Positions 6,955 to 13,073 of a stretch of DNA of 16,206 bases are shown here, piece after piece. Both the position numbers and the translations under genes were made by a program. Where the stretch lies: assembly GCA_009776515.1 (NCBI GenBank), contig WRNP01000029.1:1-16206 (forward strand), read 5' to 3'. Origin of the DNA: Dehalococcoidia bacterium (lineage in GTDB: Bacteria; Chloroflexota; Dehalococcoidia; Dehalococcoidales; UBA1222). The notes under the pieces were generated by a model. That model was not told the origin of the DNA. It saw nothing but the letters and a program-made list of their open reading frames with translations, and did not search any database. Positions within the stretch are counted from its first letter, which is position 1. Each line of letters begins with the position of its first letter.

Positions 6955-7902
6955 TTATTTCACCCCGGCTAATTTAATGAAGATATCCTCAAGCGAGGGC
7001 TGGGTAGTAATGTAGTTTATGATGGTGAATCCTTGCTGGCATATCAGTTTAGGCAGAGCGCTTCGGGCGGCAATCTGGTCTTTAAGATAGATGACTAACT
7101 CGGGCATATGCTGGTCATTTGTTCTGACGATAACATCAGAGCACCAATCATGCGTTTTAATAATGCCCGCTAGCGGGGCATTGTCTTCCAAGGTATTAAC
7201 GGTAATACAGTTTTGGGAAAATTTATGTTTCAGTTCGTGGATATTCTCAGAAACCAACAAGCGCCCATGATCAATGATTCCGACTTTGTCGCTGACCCTT
7301 TCCACGTCAGATAAAATATGAGTGGATATGAAAACGGTGGCCTTTTCCTTGATATTCTTAATGATATCCAAAACATTAGCCCTGCCGATCGGATCCATGG
7401 CTGAGACCGGTTCGTCTAGGAAGAGTACTTTTGGGTTTCCCATCATAGAGGCAGCCAAGCCCAGGCGCTGTTTCATGCCGCGCGAATAGCCGTTGGCCTT
7501 GCGGTTGGCGGCATCTTTGACACCCGCTAAGTCCAGGAGCGGCCAGGCTCTCTTTTGAGCTTCTTTAAAGCTTAAACCGAATAGTTTTCCGCAAAAGACC
7601 AAGTAGTCCAAGCCGGTCATGAAGCCAAAGAACATGGGAACATCCGGTAGATAACCGATCACCTGGCGTGCTTCCATCCTGCGCGCCGTGCAGCTTAAAC
7701 CATTCACATAGGCGTTGCCCCTGCTGGGTCGCGACAGCCCAATCATTAAGCGAATGGCGGTGGTCTTCCCGCTACCGTTAGGACCCAAAAAGCCATAGAT
7801 AGAATTAGGCTCAACTTCTAGATTTAAATCGTCTAGCGCTGTAAGCTTGCCGAATTTTTTGCTTAGGTTAATGGTTTGTATGGCTAGATTCTTGTTAATC
7901 AC
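6955..7902 (-). CDS. ABC transporter ATP-binding protein (CcmA/NosF-type)
   Basis: This 315-residue ATPase energises the downstream permease at the cytoplasmic face. Motifs: Walker A G40-PNGSGKTT (Lys46), the Q-loop region 'VIGYLPDVP' with Asp where many relatives have Glu, signature 'YSRGMKQR' (139-146, replacing LSGGQ as usual in this subfamily), Walker B 'VLFLDEP' (159-165) with catalytic Glu164, the D-loop 'SAMD', and switch His195 in 'ISTHILSDVER'. About 90 further residues after 220 form the regulatory tail common to ABC-2 ATPases. The start is GTG 7902, supported by GGAGG 8 nt upstream; an out-of-frame ATG just before it is followed at once by a stop. It is the first gene of a two-gene operon with the permease. 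Confidence 0.93.
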   Translation of the reverse strand: MINKNLAIQTINLSKKFGKLTALDDLNLEVEPNSIYGFLGPNGSGKTTAIRLMIGLSRPSRGNAYVNGLSCTARRMEARQVIGYLPDVPMFFGFMTGLDYLVFCGKLFGLSFKEAQKRAWPLLDLAGVKDAANRKANGYSRGMKQRLGLAASMMGNPKVLFLDEPVSAMDPIGRANVLDIIKNIKEKATVFISTHILSDVERVSDKVGIIDHGRLLVSENIHELKHKFSQNCITVNTLEDNAPLAGIIKTHDWCSDVIVRTNDQHMPELVIYLKDQIAARSALPKLICQQGFTIINYITTQPSLEDIFIKLAGVK

Positions 7903-7991
7903 AGCATTGCCTCCGATTGGTTAATATCTGGCCTGTTAGAGCTTTTTGCCTCTGCCTTAAAGATGTTGCCAATCATAAGCTGCTTGCCTAT

Positions 7992-8540
7992 TTAAAAAGC
8001 TGGCCCGAGGATTTCGCCCAAGGCCCGGTACTCCGCCACCCGTCCGGCGCTATAGCTCAGCGGGCGAATCTTATCAACATCCGGTCGCCCATTCGTCAGG
8101 CACTCCTCAGACACATAGCTTTCGATGATCTCGCCGATCATAAGGACATGGCTGCCCAGCGTGGTCATCTCAGAGAGCGTGCATTCTAGATTCATAGGGC
8201 ATTCCTCAATGAGGGGTGCAGTTTTTAGCGCTCCGTAGAAAATATGGAAGTCGCAGGCGAATACCTTGTCGATCTTGGATCCGGAAATTATGCCGCAGAA
8301 ATCGGTTTCGGCAACCTGGGTAATTGAGGGGATGTTGACGGAAAAAGTACTATGCTCCTTGATGCACTTATAGGTAAAACGGGAAGGTCTAAGGGAGATT
8401 CCTACCATGGGCGGCGTGCTACAGACTATGCCTCCCCAGGCAACGGTTGCAAAATTAGGGCAATCCCCATTCAGTGCACCTACGAGAAAGGCTGGCATGG
8501 GGTAGACCAATTCTTGGGGGCCAAGTTTTGCTTTTGCCAT
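7992..8540 (-). CDS. Flavin reductase family protein (flavoredoxin-like FMN-binding split barrel)
   Basis: About 182 residues from ATG 8540; an in-frame TTG at 8555 would add MKEKP at the front, but neither start has a strong Shine-Dalgarno sequence (AGAGAAG lies close to 8540). The N-terminal half carries the family pattern: 'YPMPAFLVGALNGDCPNFAT' then 'VAWGGIVCSTPPMVGISLRP' and 'STFSVNIPS', which form the FMN-binding split beta-barrel of the flavin reductase/DIM6-NTAB group. Closest in feel to flavoredoxins of anaerobes, where FMN stays bound and the protein passes electrons or reduces flavin with NAD(P)H. Genes on either side are on the same strand but separated by 89 and about 208 nt, so it is probably its own transcription unit. 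The electron partner cannot be told from the window. Confidence 0.88.
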   Translation of the reverse strand: MAKAKLGPQELVYPMPAFLVGALNGDCPNFATVAWGGIVCSTPPMVGISLRPSRFTYKCIKEHSTFSVNIPSITQVAETDFCGIISGSKIDKVFACDFHIFYGALKTAPLIEECPMNLECTLSEMTTLGSHVLMIGEIIESYVSEECLTNGRPDVDKIRPLSYSAGRVAEYRALGEILGPAF

Positions 8541-8748
8541 AGGCTTCTCTTTCAAACATCAACATATTTGAAAACATGGGTGCGCATTGATGACTACTAA
8601 GGCGAAAGCTGTTTGGGAGTTGCGCGCCCATAATGCTAACGTTAAGGGATTTCTACGTTTTGCTAGCTTACGTGCCGTTCCTTGCTTTGCCAGAAGACAC
8701 TTGTAGCCATCCTCCTTGCGAAGCTACGGTCTGTCAAAATTTGGCTTC
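8541..8748. other. Intergenic region between flavin reductase and orf104
   Basis: About 208 nt without a gene. It should hold the promoter of the flavin reductase (minus strand) and the 3' end of the ftsAZ transcript. I saw no clear -35/-10 pair, and no hairpin with a T-run. Confidence 0.4.
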
Positions 8749-9063
8749 TTAAATCAAGGCCGACTCTCTGTCTTCGAAGAACAGCATTGAGGACGCAGGC
8801 AGGCGGCCGCCAAATTGAGCATGTAACAGGCTGTGGGCCGGTTCCTCTGGCGTGAGCCAGTAAAGATTGCCGTTAGATTGATAGGCGATAAGCTCTTGGG
8901 CCAGCAGTTTTTTGAGCGCCTGGTCGATATATCGGTTGTCATCGGGCTTGAATATGCCGATCAAGGCATCCCGGCTGAACTTGGTTAGGGGATTTCTGGC
9001 CAGGTAGATAAGCACTTCTTGGCAGAGCTTATTACATGTGTCTTGGTTAAGTATGCCCGGCAT
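8749..9063 (-). CDS. Hypothetical protein, possible winged-helix fold, 3' of ftsZ
   Basis: This 104-residue cytosolic protein starts at ATG 9063 with AGAGGA about 5-7 nt upstream. Its pattern resembles a small winged helix: helix 'CNKLCQEVLIYLARNP', helix 'SRDALIGIF', helix 'RYIDQALKKLLAQELI', then a strand pair 'AYQSNGNLYWLT'. That would suggest DNA or protein binding, but the family is not recognised. The C-terminal 25 residues (from about 'EEPAHSLLHAQFGG') look flexible. It follows ftsZ on the same strand after 80 nt that contain a 13-bp hairpin, so it may be a less expressed distal member of the division operon. A regulator of division is possible but only an inference from position. Confidence 0.7.
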   Translation of the reverse strand: MPGILNQDTCNKLCQEVLIYLARNPLTKFSRDALIGIFKPDDNRYIDQALKKLLAQELIAYQSNGNLYWLTPEEPAHSLLHAQFGGRLPASSMLFFEDRESALI

Positions 9064-9092
9064 AGTGTTCCTCTTTATTATTAAGCGGTATG

Positions 9093-9123
9093 GCAGGGAG
9101 TGGAGACCCCCTCCACTCCCTGC
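9093..9123 (-). terminator. 13-bp perfect hairpin between ftsZ and orf104
   Basis: GCAGGGAGTGGAG (9093-9105) and CTCCACTCCCTGC (9111-9123) pair perfectly with a 5-nt loop. On the ftsZ (minus) strand it begins 20 nt after the ftsZ stop, but no T-run follows it; four Ts precede it instead. It may be a weak or partial terminator, or a 3'-end stabilising hairpin that lowers orf104 expression relative to ftsZ. Confidence 0.55.
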
Positions 9124-9143
9124 AAAACGATCTCAGATGCAGG

Positions 9144-10283
9144 CTACCATTGGAAGTGGCGGCCGGAACTAACCGGCTGGGCTGTCTGGGTGGGATTTGG
9201 AGCCTGGCTCCGGCGACTGGCTAAACTGCTACGGTTGCGCATGAAAGAGGGGATAGCCAGCTCGTCTTCGGATTTAAGATTCTTAAGCTGGCGGTAGATC
9301 TCGCGCTCGCGGGCTGCCCCAGCCAGGCCATCTTTGGTGGCGAAGCCGGTGGCGATAAGCGTCATGCGGACCTCTCGGCCCATGTTGTCGTCGATGGAGA
9401 CACCAAAGATGACATTGGCATCGGGATCGACTGCCTTGCGCACGACATCGGCCGCAGCGTTGACCTCATACAAGGTCAGGCTGGAGTCGCCGGTAATATT
9501 GAAAATGACGCCCTTGGAACCATCAATAGAGACGTCCAGCAGCGGTGAGGTGAGGGCCTGTTTAGCTGCCTCGACTGCGCGGTTGGTGCCTCCGCCTTTG
9601 CCAATGGACATCCAGGCGGGGCCGGCATCCTTCATAACCGAACGAACATCGGCGAAGTCCAGGTTGATGAGGCCGGGCACGGTAATAACCTCGGCAATGG
9701 CCTGAACGCCATTGCATAAAACCTCATCGGCCAGACGGAAAGCTCCGTCCACGCCGGTTTTGTTGTCGCAGATTTCAAATAAGCGGTCATTGGGGATGAG
9801 AACCAAGGTGTCCACGCGTGGCATAAGCTCCGCGATGCCTTCTTCGGCCACCCTCATGCGGTGCGCGCCTTCAAAGCCGAAGGGCTTGGTCACAATGGCA
9901 ATGGTTAGTGCTCCGGCTTCCTTGGCCATCTCGGCAACCACCGGAGCCGAGCCGGTGCCTGTGCCGCCGCCCATGCCGGCGGTGACGAAGACCATATCAG
10001 CCCCGCTCACCACATGGCGGATTTCCTCGCGGCTTTCGTCAGCCGCCTTGTGTCCCATTTTGTTGTCACCGCCGGCTCCCAGTCCGCGGGTGTTTTTCTC
10101 GCCCAGTTGGATGCGAGTAGGGGCCTCAGTGATGGCCAGGTGCTGGGCATCGGTATTCATGGCGATGAACTCGACGCCGCGGACATTTTCGCGCACCATG
10201 CGCGTTACCGCATTGCAACCGCCGCCGCCGCAGCCGATTACCTTGATCCTGGCACCACTTTGGACATAGATTGTTCTAGCCAA
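9144..10283 (-). CDS. ftsZ: Cell division GTPase FtsZ
   Basis: This 379-residue tubulin homologue polymerises with GTP into the Z-ring at mid-cell. Evidence: N-terminal 'IKVIGCGGGGCNAVTRM' (T1 loop), the tubulin signature G105-GGTGTGSA113 (T4), 'TKPFGFEG', and the T7 loop N207-LDFAD212 with catalytic Asp209 and Asp212. The globular domain ends near residue 318, and a FtsA-binding C-terminal peptide E341-LAIPSFMRNR351 follows after only about 25 residues. A further 28-residue Ser/Gln/Pro-rich tail ends in HFQW, which is unusual. The start is TTG 10283, supported by TAAGGAG (10290-10296) 6 nt upstream; no ATG fits. It follows ftsA after 113 nt. 'CNAVTRMVRE', 'NTDAQHLAITEA' and 'AGPAWMSIGKG' look to me like Dehalococcoidia FtsZ. 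Confidence 0.97.
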   Translation of the reverse strand: MARTIYVQSGARIKVIGCGGGGCNAVTRMVRENVRGVEFIAMNTDAQHLAITEAPTRIQLGEKNTRGLGAGGDNKMGHKAADESREEIRHVVSGADMVFVTAGMGGGTGTGSAPVVAEMAKEAGALTIAIVTKPFGFEGAHRMRVAEEGIAELMPRVDTLVLIPNDRLFEICDNKTGVDGAFRLADEVLCNGVQAIAEVITVPGLINLDFADVRSVMKDAGPAWMSIGKGGGTNRAVEAAKQALTSPLLDVSIDGSKGVIFNITGDSSLTLYEVNAAADVVRKAVDPDANVIFGVSIDDNMGREVRMTLIATGFATKDGLAGAAREREIYRQLKNLKSEDELAIPSFMRNRSSLASRRSQAPNPTQTAQPVSSGRHFQW

Positions 10284-10289
10284 GTTATT

Positions 10290-10296
10290 CTCCTTA
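10290..10296 (-). promoter_or_regulatory. Ribosome binding site deciding the TTG start of ftsZ
   Basis: On the minus strand TAAGGAG is followed by 6 nt and then TTG, which is the only start that gives the complete FtsZ N-terminus. The strong site compensates for the weak start codon. Confidence 0.7.
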
Positions 10297-10396
10297 TTTA
10301 AAGTCTTGAGTTATGAGTTTTTGTTTTGAGATTGGCGGGAATAATAAGCCTGCTATGGTGCTTGGATCGCATGGCTTATTGCCCACAACTCAAAAC

Positions 10397-11602
10397 TTAT
10401 CTTGCCCGACTAAGCATATGGGCCAGGTCCGACATAAAGGTCCGAGGACGCTCCTCTGCCATCGGGCGGCGCCCTCTGCCGTGCGATAGCTCCCACATGA
10501 GCAGACCTACGCTTGCGGCATAGTCCGGCTCGACCAGGTTGTCGGCAATGCCGTAGAGCTGAGGCGGTATGCCAAGGCGCACAGGCATATGGGCAATATC
10601 CATTCCCAGTTCCGTCAGCCCCGGCAATACTGAGGTGCCGCCGGTGAGAACCAACCCGCCGCGCACCGATTTCATGTCGCCTGGTACCTCAAGGATGACG
10701 AGGCGCAAAATCTCCTCCATGCGAGAGCGGACGATCTCGTACAGTTCGCCGTAGGGGACGGTTTGGCCGCCCTCAATGAGGGTGTGGTCGGCCATTCTTT
10801 CGATCCCGGCCTCCACACTGGCGTACTTTTTCTTGATCTCCTCCGCAAGCTCGTAAGAGATTCCCAGGCCGACGGAGATATCATGAGTTAAGGAGTGCCC
10901 CGCTACCGGCAGCACCGAGGTATGGACGAAATTGTTTCTGTTGATGACCGCGACTCCGGTAGTACCGCCACCGATGTCAGCCATGATAACCCCATTTAGG
11001 CGTTCATCTTCGGTCAGCACTGCCTCTGCAGAGGCCAACGGCTCGAAAATCAGATCATCAATTTCAATACCTGCGGCGCGGATGCATTTGGTCAGGTTCT
11101 CCACCGCTGCTTGTGAGGCTGTGACGATGTGGGTCTCCACATCCAGCCGAAATCCGTGCATGCCTACCGGATTCTTGATGCCCTCCTGTCCATCCACGGC
11201 GTAATACTGAGGGATCAGATGCAAAATAGTGGTGTCGCCCACGCTTGTTTGGACAGCGTTCTGGGCAACATCGAGTACTCGATCCACGTCCTCTTGCCGC
11301 ACCATCTGCCGGTTGCCGGGTATGGCTACCACACCGCGGTTATTAGCTGAGTTGATATGCCGCCCGGTAATGCCGACCAACGCCGACTCCAGTCGATAAC
11401 CAGCGGCCTGCTCCGCCATTTGCACCGACTGGCGGATGGAGTGTTTGGCATCGTTAAGGTTAACCACCAGTCCTTTCTGCAGGCCTTGTGATGGGGCGAT
11501 GCCGACACCTAAGACGCGCAGATCGGCTCCGTCGGTGTCCGCCATGACCGTGCATATCTTGCTGGTGCCAACGTCTAGCGAGGCTATTTTACGCCTTTTC
11601 AT
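10397..11602 (-). CDS. ftsA: Cell division protein FtsA (actin-like ATPase)
   Basis: This 401-residue actin-fold ATPase tethers FtsZ filaments to the membrane and recruits later division proteins. Motifs: phosphate 1 L9-DVGTSKIC, the FtsA-specific 1C subdomain (about 85-165, with 'HLIPQYYAVDGQEGIKNPVG'), phosphate 2 A208-DIGGGTTGVAV, the connect region 'LTHDISVGLGISYELAEEIK', and the adenosine loop G315-GLVLTGGTSVLPG. After the core, a short basic linker (GRGRRPMAEERPR) leads to 'RTFMSDLAHMLSRAR', a plausible C-terminal amphipathic membrane-targeting helix although short. AGAGAGG is 6 nt before ATG 11602. It lies between orf69 (48 nt upstream) and ftsZ (113 nt downstream), the usual ftsA-ftsZ order. 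There are no peptidoglycan synthesis genes of a dcw cluster in the window. Confidence 0.96.
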   Translation of the reverse strand: MKRRKIASLDVGTSKICTVMADTDGADLRVLGVGIAPSQGLQKGLVVNLNDAKHSIRQSVQMAEQAAGYRLESALVGITGRHINSANNRGVVAIPGNRQMVRQEDVDRVLDVAQNAVQTSVGDTTILHLIPQYYAVDGQEGIKNPVGMHGFRLDVETHIVTASQAAVENLTKCIRAAGIEIDDLIFEPLASAEAVLTEDERLNGVIMADIGGGTTGVAVINRNNFVHTSVLPVAGHSLTHDISVGLGISYELAEEIKKKYASVEAGIERMADHTLIEGGQTVPYGELYEIVRSRMEEILRLVILEVPGDMKSVRGGLVLTGGTSVLPGLTELGMDIAHMPVRLGIPPQLYGIADNLVEPDYAASVGLLMWELSHGRGRRPMAEERPRTFMSDLAHMLSRAR

Positions 11603-11650
11603 GTATACCTCTCTTTAAGTAATAATCCCGTTCGGTTTGTTGATCGTCCT

Positions 11651-11860
11651 CTATCTGTGCTCACGGTAATGGACGTTCCATTTGAGGCAGAGAGCATTCA
11701 GCATGTTCTTAAACTCTATATTGTCAGCCTTGTAAAGGTCGGCTAGGAAGCCGTGTAATAACTCGCCACCGCTCATACCCGGGGTCGGCTCCGCCGGACC
11801 GGGGAGATTGATGTAGACAATCTCCGTCATTACCTTTTGGTAATCAATCGCTGTGCCCAT
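11651..11860 (-). CDS. Small hypothetical protein heading the ftsAZ operon
   Basis: This 69-residue soluble protein starts at ATG 11860, with AGAAGGAG 5 nt upstream, a strong translation signal for so small a gene. No family is recognised. Composition is mixed: an N-terminal 'YQKVMTEIVYINLPGPAEPT' segment, a Gly-rich turn 'GMSGGELLHGF', then helices 'FLADLYKADNIEFKNMLNAL' and 'LKWNVHYREHR'. No membrane segment. It is the first gene after the minus-strand promoter at 11925-11954 and sits 48 nt before ftsA, so it is co-transcribed with ftsA and ftsZ. A role in division is an inference from this position. The good ribosome site makes me confident that it is real. Confidence 0.7.
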   Translation of the reverse strand: MGTAIDYQKVMTEIVYINLPGPAEPTPGMSGGELLHGFLADLYKADNIEFKNMLNALCLKWNVHYREHR

Positions 11861-11924
11861 TCTTGCTCCTTCTCTTCTAAGGCCGCCGGTATATATGCGG
11901 CGCCCCTAGGAAAAATTTCCCCGC

Positions 11925-11954
11925 ATCATAGATATTGCCAAAGCTAGCGGTCAA
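11925..11954 (-). promoter_or_regulatory. Sigma-70 promoter of the orf69-ftsA-ftsZ operon
   Basis: Read on the minus strand: TTGACC (11954-11949), 18-nt spacer, TATGAT (11930-11925), each five of six matches. Expected start near 11918, giving a leader of about 55 nt before orf69. Confidence 0.65.
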
Positions 11955-12009
11955 ATACTGTCCCTTTTTGTCCTGAGATATTCCATAAGAAAATAATCAG
12001 TCCAAAGGA

Positions 12010-12025
12010 CGGACATATTTGTCCG
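12010..12025. promoter_or_regulatory. Palindrome between divergent promoters, candidate operator
   Basis: CGGACA-TATT-TGTCCG is a perfect 6+6 inverted repeat, preceded directly by a second small palindrome TCCAAAGGA (12001-12009). It lies 56 nt upstream of the ftsAZ -35 and ends 1 nt before the candidate -35 of the DUF5343 gene, where a bound regulator could act. Confidence 0.4.
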
Positions 12026-12026
12026 G

Positions 12027-12056
12027 TTGCATTTATATCTTGGAATAGCCTAAAAT
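12027..12056 (+). promoter_or_regulatory. Candidate promoter of the DUF5343-like gene
   Basis: TTGCAT (12027-12032), 18-nt spacer, TAAAAT (12051-12056). The -10 covers the in-frame ATG at 12055, so a transcript from here could not use that ATG and would use ATG 12193 instead. Confidence 0.4.
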
Positions 12057-12192
12057 GGAAACCGAAAAGATGCCTCCATTTCTCGCGGGACATGCTTCCC
12101 CTGACACTTCCTCCCGCCTGGAGGGAAAGAAAGGGCAAACCCTGTTTCAGACAAGCAGGCAAGATGAGGGCGCAGGTTTAAAGGTGGCTAGT

Positions 12193-12894
12193 ATGTTGCC
12201 GGCTTCCAGCCCCGGGAAAAAGCTGCCGCCGCCCTATGTTTCCCACCGCACTTTTTGGAATTTCTTAGAGGGGTTGCAGCAGACCATTCCGGCTCGCATC
12301 GACCGGAGCTACTGGGGCACCCGCCTCTCTGGCTCAAACGGAAGCCAGATAGTAGCAGCCCTCCGCTTCCTGGATCTTACCGATGCCAACGGCTTTCCCA
12401 CTGCCAAGCTGAGGCAACTAGTGAGTTCGCGAGACAGCGAGCGAGCGGAAATTGTCAGAAAGATTGTGCGTGATGCCTATGGTTTCCTGGCTGAAGATGC
12501 TCCAGATCCCCAGACAACTACTTATGCCCAGCTGGAGGAAGCTTTCCATGATAACTTCCAACTTGCCAGCGATGTAGCCCGAAAATGTATAAAGTTCTAC
12601 ATTTGTTTGGCTACCGCCGGTGACATCAAGCTGTCTCCCTTCGTCGTTAGCAAAACCCGCAATGGCCGTGGCGGGGGCGGCGCCTCCAAAAAGGCTGGGC
12701 GGAAATCAGCGGATAAAAAAGCCCGGACAGAAATTCCACAAGACATTCCTACCAACGGTCATGGTAATATGCTGGACAAGTTGTTGCTTGAAAAGTTTCC
12801 CAGCCTGGATCCGGATTGGCCGGATGAACTGAAAAGCAAGTGGTTTACGGCCTTTAATGAGCTTCTAAGGCGGACGGGGGGCAACGGAGCCTAG
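12193..12894 (+). CDS. DUF5343-like domain protein
   Basis: This 233-residue soluble protein starts at ATG 12193, with AAGGTGG about 6 nt upstream. The frame is open back to ATG 12055 (279 residues), but that start has no ribosome site and lies in the candidate -10. The domain (about residues 12-145 from 12193) has 'PPPYVSHRTFWNFLEGLQQT', 'IPARIDRS', 'LSGSNGSQIVAALRFLDLTD', 'GFPTAKLRQLVS' and 'YGFL', which is the pattern I know from DUF5343 proteins, whose function is not established. A Gly/Lys-rich low-complexity linker follows (RNGRGGGGASKKAGRKSADK, about 157-175), then a C-terminal helical segment 'FPSLDPDWPDELKSKWFTAF' that may be a short docking module. It lies 179 nt before the alanine-rich rod gene on the same strand and is divergent from ftsAZ. 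Confidence 0.75.
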   Translation: MLPASSPGKKLPPPYVSHRTFWNFLEGLQQTIPARIDRSYWGTRLSGSNGSQIVAALRFLDLTDANGFPTAKLRQLVSSRDSERAEIVRKIVRDAYGFLAEDAPDPQTTTYAQLEEAFHDNFQLASDVARKCIKFYICLATAGDIKLSPFVVSKTRNGRGGGGASKKAGRKSADKKARTEIPQDIPTNGHGNMLDKLLLEKFPSLDPDWPDELKSKWFTAFNELLRRTGGNGA

Positions 12895-13073
12895 GAACAG
12901 CATTCTTTGGTTGACGAGGCAGGGTCTAGCTGCCATAAACTATAACTTCAATAGGGTTGAGAGATTGATACTTAAGGAGGCGCAGCATTAGAGATCAATG
13001 CTTAGCGGATATGTCGTCAGGCTTAAGATAAGGATCTGGTTTTAGCCAAAAAATATAGAGGGAGGACATAGGC
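12895..13073 (+). other. Intergenic region before the alanine-rich gene, with a candidate promoter
   Basis: TTGACG (12911-12916), 17-nt spacer and CATAAA (12934-12939) form a moderate promoter. A perfect AAGGAGG (12974-12980) lies further on without an ATG, GTG or TTG at the right distance; only an ATT-started 14-codon frame fits. The real gene has its own GGGAGGA just before ATG 13074. Confidence 0.4.

Noticed and set aside
9712..10269. A 185-codon plus-strand ORF opposite ftsZ, and a 188-codon minus-strand ORF (3198-3764) opposite the symporter.
   Set aside because: Both are shadows of strongly supported genes and show no protein family pattern.
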